64,000 bases of DNA from CBDDKZ01 sp965230415 (GTDB lineage: Bacteria; Bacteroidota; Bacteroidia; Cytophagales; JAAEPT01): contig CBDDKZ010000003.1 of NCBI GenBank assembly GCA_965230415.1, positions 372,001-436,000 of the forward strand, read 5' to 3'. The first letter of the stretch is position 1, and every line of letters begins with the position of its first letter. The notes under the pieces are model-generated. The model did not search any database. It was not told the DNA's origin and saw only the letters and a list, made by a program, of their open reading frames with translations. Position numbers and translations under genes: made by a program. This document shows, piece after piece, positions 50,913 to 61,900 of this stretch.

Positions 50913-53900
50913 ATGAAACAAATTAAAGGGCTTAAAACTCTCATTATTGGGTTTGCTCTATTCTTATTTCAGACCGGGGTACAGGCACAAATTTTTCCTG
51001 TGCAAACCAATAGTAACGTGTTTACCCCAGCTCCGGTATACCTTTCTGATTATTACGGCATGTCTGCCAGTCCGTGGCAAATTACCTTGAAATACCTCGA
51101 CTTTAATCAAGGCAGTCGTAATGTGCTACTTTACCTGTCTATAAGTGGTGGCAATATTCATATGAGAACAAGTGATGAAGCAGCGCGTAACAATAGCCTT
51201 ACTTTAATGGCAGGAGCGGTGCAAACATTAAGTGGAGATGAATTAGATCCTTATCTGAATTTAAGCAATATCAAGGTTTCAGGAATTCAATTAGCGGAAT
51301 TAGAAAGTGACTTACGCTTGCCGGAAGGTGTGTATGACTTTTGCTTTGAAGTGTATGATGAATTGACAGGAGAAAAATTGTCTGAAACATCTTGTGCTCA
51401 AGTCTGGATTAATCTGAACGATGCTCCTTTTGTTAATGCACCTCAATGTGGTGAACTAATAAAAGCTGATTTGGCCACTCCTATAAATTTTATATGGCAA
51501 CAGGCAGGTATCAATAGCCCAGGTTCTTTAGGAACAGAATACCAGTTGACCCTTTTCGAAATTATGGGTTTTCATCGAGATCCTGTGAGCGCCATTTCAA
51601 ACGGACAGGTTTTGGAGGTTTTTAGAAGTGATTGGCAGTTCGAAACTTCTTATCAATATGGTTTTAACGAAGTGGCTCTGGAAGAAGGCAAACAATATGC
51701 CTACCTGGTACAAGCCCGAGATATAGGGGGGCGTAGTATATTTAAGAATAGTGGTTTTAGCCAGGTTTGTTGGTTTAATTATGGTTATGCGCAAGGTGGT
51801 GAAATCACCTTATTAGCACCCGCACATCAGAGTGGTTTTACCAAAACACAAAAGCAGTACTTTAAATGGTCACCGCCAAATAATCTTCTGGAAGGGCAGA
51901 AATGCCATTTTGATCTGGAAATTGTAGAATTGTTACCAGGTCAAATCCCGGAACAGGCCATAAATTTTAATGCAAAATGGTTTGAAACCTCTACACCTGA
52001 AATTATGGTGATAGATGCCTGGGATTACGAATTAAAAAAACGTGATAAAGCATTTGAGAAGGGTAAAATGTATGCCTGGAGGGTGAGCGCCTATAGCGAA
52101 AACCAACAAATAGCTCAATCTTCAATTGGCGTATTTAATGGCCCTCCAATCGTTGAGTCGTTTTATGTGCAAAACCATCTTGTTGAGGTGCAATCAGTAC
52201 AAAATAATAATTTAAATGATTTAAGTGGTGTGGGGCGTTTTACATTGCACAAAATAGGAGGAGACACCCTGGTGGCCATTTTTCCTTTTGAGCATTTGCA
52301 CATTAAATCTGGTGCAGGAAGTGATTACCTTATTTCCGGAGAAATAAATGCCTCATTAAATAAACCATTTGAAATTACTTTATCGCCTGATTTTTCTCAA
52401 AATGGAAGCGCAATTTTACATGCCACCCGGTTCCGGTTAAGTAATGAGACCAACCTGGACCTTTGGGGGCAGGTACAGTGGCCATTACCTTTTGCAGTTG
52501 AAAACTTGGATAGCCTTCCTCATGTTTATAGTGATTTTGTATGGACACAATACCAAGAATTCCTGCCCGCTGGTACATATCCGGTAGAAGCTACTAAATT
52601 TGAATTAAGTGACCCCTATCAATTTGATCTTGTATTACGAGACGATGGCTATTTTCAGGTCAACAATGGTGACTATGAAGTTCATCTTGACGGGGCATTG
52701 CTTGCTCCAAACTTTGTTCAGGGCAGGGCAAAAGGGCAACGAGCAACCTATCATTTCTACAACCAGGAACAACTTTTTTATATGCATGAATCAGGTTCCA
52801 ATACCGATGCCGAATTATACCCCTTAGCAGGAACAAACTTATATGTACGCCCCAGGAAATATACGATCGATTTAACCGATAAGCAATCGCCAACAGGTCG
52901 ATCATTATTTTGGAAAGGTGTATTCCTGGATGAATACCTAATGGGCTTTGGTGCGTTTTTAGAGCAAAATCAATCCTTCCATGTACCTGTGCCTTTTGAT
53001 GTTTCATTTACAGCCGGCGATACAGCCATTGCTTATATTGATTATCGCGGGCTGTTCATGACTAATCGTCTGCATATGACCAATCAGGCGGGCGGACGTT
53101 TTAAAACCTTTCCGGCTTATTTAAGCCGTTTGCAATTCGATTTCGAGCAAAATAAACTCACAGAAGCAATTATGGAAGGAGCAATTCAGATTCCATTTTT
53201 ATCCGATACTGATTATTACACTTTTGCAGTTCCCTTGTCAGAAGATGGCTTTTTGAGCGGTTACATGACCGAATCACTGAATGGAATTGAGGTTACATTC
53301 AATAAGGGTAAAGGCGATCAGGAGGTGAAAATGAAAGTATTAAGGGCCGTATTTGAAAATGACAATCATATCAAAATGGATGTGTCACTGGTCTGGGATT
53401 ATTTTCAGTTGGCATTTGAATATGTGGATGGTTTATGTGTCTGGGGTAATTATAATGTTGGTTTCGGCGCGCCAAACGCCTCTGTGGCACTGCAGCAACG
53501 AATAAGAGGTATGGCTTCGAGTTATGAATTGGTGGCCACAGATATAGGCATAGGCAGACAGAAAAACCTGTACGCCATAGGATTCACCGCCGACATACAA
53601 ATGGGTGAAGACGCAGCTGGAGCCAATGGCGCGCCTCAAATCAATTCTTATAGCATTTATAAAAGTCCGCTGATACCTGAAAATTATACCTTTTCAGCCA
53701 CGATGGCCACGACAGATTACGCCCTTTTTGAAAGTGATGCATCCATTTTTCAAGATGAAAGTGGAGAGCCCCTTGAATTTGCAATGGACGATGTAGTGGG
53801 TGATATGGATGAATTATTTGGACACCTGGAAGATGAGTTTAAACCTATTAATGCACGCTATGCCCTTGGTGAAGAAGGTCCGGTGATTGTCAGATCAGAC

Positions 53901-56057
53901 CCTTTACCCATTGATAGTATAACCAGAGGAGATACGTCCGGTATTAGCCTGGCACAAGTCTACCAATTAATCGATGTAGTCAGTCTTTTTGCCAAAGAAG
54001 ATCAAAAGGCCGGCTTGATGGACTTAAAGGTACGCTTGCAGCAAATGGAAAGCGCTGCGGTCTATGAAATCTATGAAGAATTACGATCCGGTGGCTTTTC
54101 TATCAATCGCTTGCTTAAAAACCGTGTAGACCATTTAGTATTAAAAGCAACGGCTCCTATCAAGACACAGACCGATAAGGTAAACGGGCACATTGTGCGT
54201 TTTGTAGCTAAGCTGCTTGATCCTGTGACGGATGCCTCTGGTAAATTGATAGACCAGGCCATAGATGAAATTGGTGACCTGGCCATTAACCTGGTTCCGT
54301 CAGACAAACGCGAAAAACTACAGTCCAAAATGAAAGCAGTGCTCGACACAGTCAAGTTAGCCACGCGTATAGAATTTGAGCGTTCGGTAAAAAAAGCTGT
54401 TCACGATAATGTCACTTTTAAAGTCACCGGATTCATCAAGGAAAATATAGTGTTGCAGTTTACCGGTTTCATGGAAGAAGAACTGAAGCAAATGGGTGCT
54501 GCACTTATTGACCGGGATTTTGAAGCGGTAAATGGCGGCGAGGTTTTAGCAGGTACAGGGGCCTTGCTGGAGTCTATAGGCGAGGATATGGTTCACGAAA
54601 TCACCACCATTGAAGGTGAGCATATACTTCAAACTATTGAGAACATTGCCACGCAAGCCTTTACCAATATACGGTTTCGAAATATTGCAGAGATAGTAAG
54701 TCAAAAAATGCTTCAAAAGTCCCTGGAATTGGGAACCGAACAGGTAGTGGCAGATTTGGTGACACAACTATCGGGAAATGAAAATGTGGGTGCGGTTATT
54801 GGCAGTCTTACCCATAATGTAGCACTCGATTTTTCGAACCTGGGTGAGAAAATACGGCATGGTGAAGTTGATAAAATTGTAGCCTTCGACCCTTCCTATA
54901 TTCGAGTAAAGACCAAGGCAGCCGAATTTGAGGCTTTGCTCGATTTTATCAAAGACGATCCGGTCTGGGGCGACTGTTTTAAAGCTATGGTAGCTGCAAA
55001 AGTGAAAAAGCCACGTGAATTTACCGCCAAAGCGATTTATGTAAATGGCAAGCGCAAAGATGCTATTGTCGGTATTGGAAAAGATGAAGGTATGGTGGTC
55101 GATCATAATACCTTTAATTTCTGGTACATAGAGTTTGCCGTAGCATCGGGACTTAATCTGCCACTTATTCCGGGGCTGTTGGTAATGGATGGCATTGGAG
55201 GTAAAGTATTTAGCCGTATGTCCTTTGATTTGGAAAACCGGAGCTACTTGCCCGATCCCAATACGCGTTTCGGTGCCGGACTGGATATGTATATTGTAGA
55301 TCAGGGCTCGATGGGTAAAGTGTTGCGCATGAAGGTTACCTCCGAACTGAGCATACTAGAAGATTACTTTAACTTGAGTATAAGAGGTGATGCAGCAGTT
55401 GGCTTTCAAAAAACCGACAGCGATCGTCCCTCATTCAAAGCGACGATTGCCAATGGCTTTGGGCAGGTGACTTTTAGCAGTAAAGACAATCATCTTATTG
55501 GCAAGTTCACCGTACAAACTAATACAGCGCCGCTGTTTTGTGCGAGTGGCGAGCTGGGGCTCGATATTGGAGACGGCAGCTGGTCGGTGTATATGGGCAA
55601 AGCATCACAACCCATTTCCATGAAAGTGTTGTGTCTGGATTTAATAAAAACCGAATCTTTTTTCCAAATCAACCCGCAGCGTTTGGATGCAGGCATCAGG
55701 ATGCACATCGACCTGTATGCGCGCAGCCCCTGGTTTGAAGTATTAAAGCACCAGGTAAGGCCTTACCTGGGTTTTGAGTTTTACATGGAAGCACTGGCGC
55801 GCCTGCAATTTCAACCTAAAATAGCCCTGGAAGAGGCTTTGTTGGAACTGGAAGTATTTGCGGGTATCGGTTGTGAATGGAAGAAAAAGGACAAATCGGG
55901 CACCTGGGATTTGGCTTCTGCCCGCTTTTCGGGCTTGGCACATTACAAAAACACCACCGAACAAGCCTATATTAGAGGGCAAATGGCAGGGAAGATTAGC
56001 ATTCTTGGCCTGAATTTTGATGTAAATATGAACGTTGATAAAGATTTAAAATCATAA
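50913..56057 (+). CDS. Giant secreted/outer-surface protein
   Basis: About 1714 residues from the ATG at 50913 (MKQIKGLKTLIIGFALFLFQ), which begins a clear signal peptide ending VQAQ; two earlier in-frame ATGs would add six residues. The N-terminal third has FN3-like beta modules (GSRNVLLYLSISGGNIHMRT; EYQLTLFEIMGFHRD). A long middle region is mostly novel, and about 1090-1330 is helical (DKREKLQSKMKAVLDTVKLA). The C-terminus returns to beta strands. No T9SS sorting domain is visible. Neighbours suggest it joins a surface structure with the barrel and the FN3 protein. Family unknown. Confidence 0.65.
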   Translation: MKQIKGLKTLIIGFALFLFQTGVQAQIFPVQTNSNVFTPAPVYLSDYYGMSASPWQITLKYLDFNQGSRNVLLYLSISGGNIHMRTSDEAARNNSLTLMAGAVQTLSGDELDPYLNLSNIKVSGIQLAELESDLRLPEGVYDFCFEVYDELTGEKLSETSCAQVWINLNDAPFVNAPQCGELIKADLATPINFIWQQAGINSPGSLGTEYQLTLFEIMGFHRDPVSAISNGQVLEVFRSDWQFETSYQYGFNEVALEEGKQYAYLVQARDIGGRSIFKNSGFSQVCWFNYGYAQGGEITLLAPAHQSGFTKTQKQYFKWSPPNNLLEGQKCHFDLEIVELLPGQIPEQAINFNAKWFETSTPEIMVIDAWDYELKKRDKAFEKGKMYAWRVSAYSENQQIAQSSIGVFNGPPIVESFYVQNHLVEVQSVQNNNLNDLSGVGRFTLHKIGGDTLVAIFPFEHLHIKSGAGSDYLISGEINASLNKPFEITLSPDFSQNGSAILHATRFRLSNETNLDLWGQVQWPLPFAVENLDSLPHVYSDFVWTQYQEFLPAGTYPVEATKFELSDPYQFDLVLRDDGYFQVNNGDYEVHLDGALLAPNFVQGRAKGQRATYHFYNQEQLFYMHESGSNTDAELYPLAGTNLYVRPRKYTIDLTDKQSPTGRSLFWKGVFLDEYLMGFGAFLEQNQSFHVPVPFDVSFTAGDTAIAYIDYRGLFMTNRLHMTNQAGGRFKTFPAYLSRLQFDFEQNKLTEAIMEGAIQIPFLSDTDYYTFAVPLSEDGFLSGYMTESLNGIEVTFNKGKGDQEVKMKVLRAVFENDNHIKMDVSLVWDYFQLAFEYVDGLCVWGNYNVGFGAPNASVALQQRIRGMASSYELVATDIGIGRQKNLYAIGFTADIQMGEDAAGANGAPQINSYSIYKSPLIPENYTFSATMATTDYALFESDASIFQDESGEPLEFAMDDVVGDMDELFGHLEDEFKPINARYALGEEGPVIVRSDPLPIDSITRGDTSGISLAQVYQLIDVVSLFAKEDQKAGLMDLKVRLQQMESAAVYEIYEELRSGGFSINRLLKNRVDHLVLKATAPIKTQTDKVNGHIVRFVAKLLDPVTDASGKLIDQAIDEIGDLAINLVPSDKREKLQSKMKAVLDTVKLATRIEFERSVKKAVHDNVTFKVTGFIKENIVLQFTGFMEEELKQMGAALIDRDFEAVNGGEVLAGTGALLESIGEDMVHEITTIEGEHILQTIENIATQAFTNIRFRNIAEIVSQKMLQKSLELGTEQVVADLVTQLSGNENVGAVIGSLTHNVALDFSNLGEKIRHGEVDKIVAFDPSYIRVKTKAAEFEALLDFIKDDPVWGDCFKAMVAAKVKKPREFTAKAIYVNGKRKDAIVGIGKDEGMVVDHNTFNFWYIEFAVASGLNLPLIPGLLVMDGIGGKVFSRMSFDLENRSYLPDPNTRFGAGLDMYIVDQGSMGKVLRMKVTSELSILEDYFNLSIRGDAAVGFQKTDSDRPSFKATIANGFGQVTFSSKDNHLIGKFTVQTNTAPLFCASGELGLDIGDGSWSVYMGKASQPISMKVLCLDLIKTESFFQINPQRLDAGIRMHIDLYARSPWFEVLKHQVRPYLGFEFYMEALARLQFQPKIALEEALLELEVFAGIGCEWKKKDKSGTWDLASARFSGLAHYKNTTEQAYIRGQMAGKISILGLNFDVNMNVDKDLKS

Positions 56058-57982
56058 TGCGACACAGGCATAAAGGATATTGCTTGATATTACTGATGGG
56101 CTTGTTCATAACAACGCGGGCCAATGGGCAACTGGCTAAGGTTGTTTACCAGATTATCGAACCTGGTAAGGTGGCCCTGAAATGGTATCATCAACAGCTC
56201 ATGCACAAAGATGGCGTATTACTACAACGCCAGCTAAAAGGAGGGGATTGGGAGCGTATTAGCCCTCAAGCCATCAAAAAAGGACAGTATAGCATTCCTG
56301 ATGCGGTGTTGCAAAAAGATACCATCATGAAAGAAATGGTTGAAATGCTGGAAGAAGGAACAGGCAGGGTAAATGGGCTCATGCACCTTAATTTTATCAT
56401 CAAATCCTTTCAAAGCAGGGATTTTGCTCAATATTTAGGCATCTATGCTGAAGATGAAACCAGGGGGCAGCAAGTACGCTATCGCGTAGTGTCAACCAAT
56501 AAACCAATAGCTATTAGTGAGTGGTTTGATCCTTCCCTTGTAAGTGTCTTATTGCCGCCACAAAACGTGGAGACTGTAAAACGCGGCAAGCGGGTAGGCA
56601 TAAAATGGACATTTGAAACGAATCGCTATTATGGGGTAGATGTTTACCGCAAACATAGAGATGAATCCATGTACACCAAACTAAATGACATGCCCATCAT
56701 GGTAGCTGAAAAACGGGATAGCAATGCTTATCAAAAAATACCGTTACAATTTGAAGATGTGCTGCCAGATAAGAAAGGGAACTATCACTATAAATTGGTG
56801 AGTTTAGGTTTTTTTGGGGAGCAATCAGGCCAGGTTTCCACATTTGAGGTAAATCACCTGCCCAAAATTGTGCCGCCGGCGGTTCACGGTTTTCAGGTGG
56901 ATTCTGTGATCACCGAAACTGTTTACCTGTCGTGGACACCGTTGCAAGCCAATATAACCGCGTATCGTTTATATGAGAAAAACAGGTATAAGGCTCCTTT
57001 TAAATTGATAAAGGATTTGATTCCTGCTACTGATGACCACTTAGTGCTGAGAAATCAACTCCCGGGAGACCACTATTATTATATTACAGCCATCAGTGAG
57101 TCTGGTGACGAAAACCCTTCCGGCTTAGCTTTGGCCAATGTAGAAGATATGCGTCCACCAGAAACTCCAGGGGCATTGGAGGCATCACTTGATTCCAATC
57201 AGGTAAAATTAACCTGGAAAGAAGTACAAAGCGAAGATTTGCTGGGTTACCAGGTTTTTAGAAGTACAACAGATAGTAACAATTTCATGCTGTTAAATGC
57301 CGAACCATTTAAGGACGCTCAATATACAGAACAACTGCCCAAACGAGCTAAAAGTAAATTTTACTACACGGTGGTGGCGGTAGACAGTGCGTTGAACCGT
57401 AGTAAAAGGCCTCCCGCGGTAAGTATCGTCTTAAGAGACCTGGTTGCACCCGTTCCCCCGGTATTTAAAAAAGTTAAACAAGAATCGGGTGTAGTCAGGC
57501 TGGAATGGGTTAAAAATGCCGAACCGGATTTAAAAAGTTACATCTTGTACCGAAAAGTAAATGATGAAAAGTGGGAATTGCTCGCTTACCTGGGCCATCA
57601 GTCAAGCTATAATGATGAAAACATCAAAGCGGGCAGTCTGGTAAGCTATCGCCTCAGGGCAAAGGATGCAAGTGGTAATGAATCAGGGTTTTCAAAACAG
57701 GTACGTTTAAAGCTCCAAACAGCACTGTCGGGCGAAGGTCAATTGATGTTGGCAGTGAAAAATAAACGAAAACAAAGTTTGTTAAGCTGGAAATGGAAAG
57801 GTGCGCATGAGGCCATACGTGCTTATGTGGTCTATGCCGATATGGATCATAACGGCAATTGGTTACCTAAAACAACAATGATTAAAAAACAACAATATAA
57901 AGTCAATAAAGTGAAAGGAACAAAATACCGGATACAAGCGCTGGGTCAGCAGGGTAAGGTATATTATTCCAATATTAAATAG
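56057..57982 (+). CDS. Secreted fibronectin type III-like repeat protein
   Basis: 641 residues with signal peptide (YCLILLMGLFITTRANGQ). Starting near residue 185 there are four or five FN3-like modules (RVGIKWTFETNRYYGVDVYR; VYLSWTPLQANITAYRLYEK; QVKLTWKEVQSEDLLGYQVF; VVRLEWVKNAEPDLKSYILY; SLLSWKWKGAHEAIRAYVVY). The start codon overlaps the preceding stop by one base, so translation is probably coupled. Confidence 0.8.
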   Translation: MRHRHKGYCLILLMGLFITTRANGQLAKVVYQIIEPGKVALKWYHQQLMHKDGVLLQRQLKGGDWERISPQAIKKGQYSIPDAVLQKDTIMKEMVEMLEEGTGRVNGLMHLNFIIKSFQSRDFAQYLGIYAEDETRGQQVRYRVVSTNKPIAISEWFDPSLVSVLLPPQNVETVKRGKRVGIKWTFETNRYYGVDVYRKHRDESMYTKLNDMPIMVAEKRDSNAYQKIPLQFEDVLPDKKGNYHYKLVSLGFFGEQSGQVSTFEVNHLPKIVPPAVHGFQVDSVITETVYLSWTPLQANITAYRLYEKNRYKAPFKLIKDLIPATDDHLVLRNQLPGDHYYYITAISESGDENPSGLALANVEDMRPPETPGALEASLDSNQVKLTWKEVQSEDLLGYQVFRSTTDSNNFMLLNAEPFKDAQYTEQLPKRAKSKFYYTVVAVDSALNRSKRPPAVSIVLRDLVAPVPPVFKKVKQESGVVRLEWVKNAEPDLKSYILYRKVNDEKWELLAYLGHQSSYNDENIKAGSLVSYRLRAKDASGNESGFSKQVRLKLQTALSGEGQLMLAVKNKRKQSLLSWKWKGAHEAIRAYVVYADMDHNGNWLPKTTMIKKQQYKVNKVKGTKYRIQALGQQGKVYYSNIK

Positions 57983-57998
57983 CATAAACATAACAGCA

Positions 57999-58910
57999 AT
58001 GAAAAATAGTCACTTACTCATCTTACTTCTTTTTACACCACTTACATTTTTTGCCCAGGTGGGTATCGATAATAACAATCCACATCCGGCATCGGTACTC
58101 GATTTGTCGGGCTCGGTCAACGAATCCAAAGGTTTATTGATTCCGAAGGTGAATAGCCTGGGTGAGGTAATTATTGATACAGCGGGAGCCGATGGTATGC
58201 TGGTGTATTTAAAGGGGGAAGAAAAATTTTACTGTTACGACGAAAGCGAAAACAACTGGGTGATGGTAAATCCTTTCAGGAAGGTAAATGGCGATAATGT
58301 AGCTTATGTGCCTGGTAATGTAACGGTGAGCGATACCTTGCAATCCTCGGCTGTAAGCACCGATCAGCTGGTAGTACCTGGTTTTAGTCATAATGCCTTA
58401 GTGCCGTCCGGAGTAATTGTTATGTGGAGTGGAACCATCCCACCTACAGGCTGGAAAATATGTGACGGAACCAACGGCACCCCCAATTTGAGGGGGCGTT
58501 TTATAATTGGGGCGCTTCCGGGTGCTCCTGTTTTTTATAATAACCCAGGTGATTTAAGTGAAGGGGGAAGTACCAATGGGAATACCGGAGGGAATACCAA
58601 TATCAGATTAACAAGCAATCAATTACCAGCACACAGGCATGATATGTCACATGGACATGGAGTAAGTGATTTAGGCCATGAACATAAAGTACCAAAGTCT
58701 GATGATCAACCGTTGGATAGAGGCCTGTCTGGAAGCAATATACGACAAAAGGTTTCATTCGCCATCAAGAATGATAGTCCTAAAACTGAAAAGGTCGAAA
58801 CTGGTATCACAATAAATAATATGAATGGTAATACAGGTAGTACAGGCTTAGGAAATACAATAGACATTACCCCTCCGTACTATGTGTTGGCTTATATTAT
58901 GAAAGAATAA
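57999..58910 (+). CDS. Secreted phage tail-collar-domain protein
   Basis: 303 residues. Signal peptide (HLLILLLFTPLTFFAQ), a GIDNNNPHPASVLDLSG segment common in secreted Bacteroidota proteins, and a tail-collar (PF07484-type) domain: SGTIPPTGWKICDGTNGTPN, LRGRFIIGALPG, and LPAHRHDMSHGHGV with a His-rich loop like those of short tail fibres. The C-terminus ends ITPPYYVLAYIMKE, the standard close of the family. Here it is a cell-surface protein in a non-phage operon. Confidence 0.85.
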   Translation: MKNSHLLILLLFTPLTFFAQVGIDNNNPHPASVLDLSGSVNESKGLLIPKVNSLGEVIIDTAGADGMLVYLKGEEKFYCYDESENNWVMVNPFRKVNGDNVAYVPGNVTVSDTLQSSAVSTDQLVVPGFSHNALVPSGVIVMWSGTIPPTGWKICDGTNGTPNLRGRFIIGALPGAPVFYNNPGDLSEGGSTNGNTGGNTNIRLTSNQLPAHRHDMSHGHGVSDLGHEHKVPKSDDQPLDRGLSGSNIRQKVSFAIKNDSPKTEKVETGITINNMNGNTGSTGLGNTIDITPPYYVLAYIMKE

Positions 58911-58911
58911 A

Positions 58912-61900
58912 ATGAAGCGTGTTTTAGTCATCTATATTGTACTCTTTTACCTGCAGGCCTTCACGGTCTGTAATGGGCAGCAGGGCGGTACTTTGTATAA
59001 CAAGGGGTCTGTGTTGACCATAAAGAACAGCAGCCTTTGCCTGCATGGAAATTTTGTAAATAGTAGCAGGCAAAACGATGCGTTAACCATTAATGGTGAA
59101 ATTCAATCAAGAGCAGGAACGGTTAAGCTAAAGGGGGATTTTATCAATGAAACGGCCAATATGGTGTTCAGAAGAAAAGCAGGCGGAACGGTTGTGTTTG
59201 ACGGGAATGGTGTTCAAAGTATTTTTGGGGATAGTATACGCTTTGGAAGCCTGGAAGTCGACAATCCTATTGCTTTGATCATTGAAACTTCCTTATTGCA
59301 GGTAGAAAACGAGTTTAAACTGACACAGGGTTTAGTCAATGGCAACAGGGGAGTAATAGACCTTATTGACAGCAGCCACATTACCGGGGAACGGTCTGAT
59401 CGCGAAATTAGTGGCCTTGGTTCTATTCAGGCCCTGGAACGCAGTAAAGGTTTAGCATTACAGGAAATTGGCGGAACCGGCCTGTATGTGGGAGGAAGTA
59501 CCGGGTCGGTGTCTGTGCATCGATACCATGTAACACCCCAGGCGGGTGAACGCGCATACAGCAGACTATTTCATTATTCGGCTGTAAATACTGCTGATGT
59601 TACTGTTGGTTTCAGGTACCTGTATGACAGTTTTGAGGCTAATTTTGCCATTTATTACAGCACCGATAGCATTCGGTGGACCAGAGTGAATAGCCCGGCA
59701 ACAAATCCCAATGAAAATTACCACACCGGACTCGCGCCCGGTTTTAAGGATGGGTGGATAGCCCTGGCCAATAGCGATTGTGACAATCCGCCAACCATTA
59801 CAATTACTCCCGAAAATCCATCGTTTTGTACCGGCGATAGTGTTACTTTTGGTATTGTAGCAACCAACGATCGACTATTATGGAGTAATGGTTCAACAAG
59901 GCCTACCATAACGGTAGGGCAGGCAGGTGATTACCAGCTTACCAGAATTGCTGACAATGGTTGTATGGATGCTGTTGCTGTTCAGGTACGGGAGCGTGAA
60001 TTACCGCAGGCAGCATTCGAACCGGCCACCAGTTCGGCTTGTCAGCAGCAGGAAATAAGTTTCGAAAATCAGTCTACAGCCGAGGATGCCATTCAGCAAA
60101 CGGTGTGGGTTTTTGGTGATGGAGATGTAAGTTTGTTAAGCAGTCCCAATCACCGATACACAAGTTATGGCCCTAAAGAAGTACGATTAATTGTGACTAC
60201 CGAGTTTGGCTGTAGGGATACGGCGATGGCAAGCATTTTAGTGCACCCCAATCCACAAGCATCATTTGCTATCAGCAACAATTGTGAAAACGAATGGATG
60301 CAAGCACTTTCCACTTCTTCTATTGTTCCTATGGTAGCTACTATTCCCTATGCTATTAATGCACACACCTGGTACCTGGATGGAGATACGATTGCCGATG
60401 ACGTATCGATGTCTTTACTGTTGGAAGATATCACTGCATTTGAGCTAAAATTGGTGGTCAGTAGTAATACAGCCTGCGTAGATAGTGTGCGTGAAATTAT
60501 TCACATTGCTCCGGCTCCCGTTGCTGGATTTAGTGTTAATCCATTTTGTCAAGATGAACTAGTAACTCTTTTAAATACCAGTGAAAACGCCAACATGTTT
60601 GAATGGTATTTAGGAGATTCATTACTATCCAATGATAATGAGCCAAACATTCAAATAGATACATTTGGTTTAATTGCATTGAAATTAGTTGCCTCAAACC
60701 AAAGACAGTGTGCAGACACCTTAAGTCAGTCAATAACCATTTTTGAACGCCCTAAAGTACAATTCATGGCTAATGATACTTGTGTCGGTTTGCCATTAAC
60801 TATTGTTGATTCAAGTGTGTACATTGGAAATGTCCAATACCAATGGAAATTTGGTGATAGTACTTTGAGCGATCAGCAAGGGCCCATAAAGTATTTTGAA
60901 CATGCAGGTACTTACTCCATACAACTCACCTTAAGGTCAAATGAAGGTTGTATAGATAGTGCTTTTCAGAGCGTGAATGTACACCACCTTCCCCAAATAG
61001 CTTTTTCCACAGATACCGTTTGTACCGGACAAATAAGCACCGTAACTAATTTAAGTTCAATTGTGCAGGGTACAATTAATAGTTTGTGGGTAGTAGAACA
61101 AAATGATACGCTTATAAATAATGATTTGATGTACCTATTTTCTACAGAAGGAGATCATCAGCTACAGTTGGCGGTACTCAGCGAATTTGGCTGCCGGGAC
61201 GATTCCACCTTTTTAGTCCATACCTTACACACACCAACACTTGATTTAGGAGATGAAATACAATCCTGTCATGACAGTTTATTACTCGATTTTTCTGATT
61301 TAGATTATCAGTTCTTATGGACAACCGGAGATACAACAAGACAGCTTTTAATTACTTCAGATGGCCTATATGGTCTTCAATTAACCAGCGCAGAGCAATG
61401 CGTAGGAGGCGATACTACTTTGGTAGTATTAGATGTTCAACAACCCGCTGGTTTAGGCAGTGACACCCTTGTATGTGACAGCATAACCTTAGATGTATTT
61501 CAATTCAATAGTGCTTATTTATGGTCAACAGGAGATACTAGCGCTCACCTTACAGTGACTACAAGTGGAACCTACCATGTGGAACGTACTGCCTTTGATG
61601 GTTGTGTGAGTTATGACACCATCGCGTTAATTGTTGCAATCACACCTGTTTTTAACTTAGATTCATTATATGAAGCCTGTAGCGGGGATACGGTTCGGCT
61701 GAATACCGGATTAAGTGAATTACAACATATTTGGTCAATAAATAATACCTTAGATTCAGCTTCAATAGCGATAGTTCAAAGCAATATTATTGATGTTCAA
61801 GTTAAAGGAGACGGAGGCTGTACTGCCTATGATACTACTCAGGTTCGCATTTACGATTACCCGCAGATAGCCTTGGGAGACGATGTAAGTGTTTGTGACA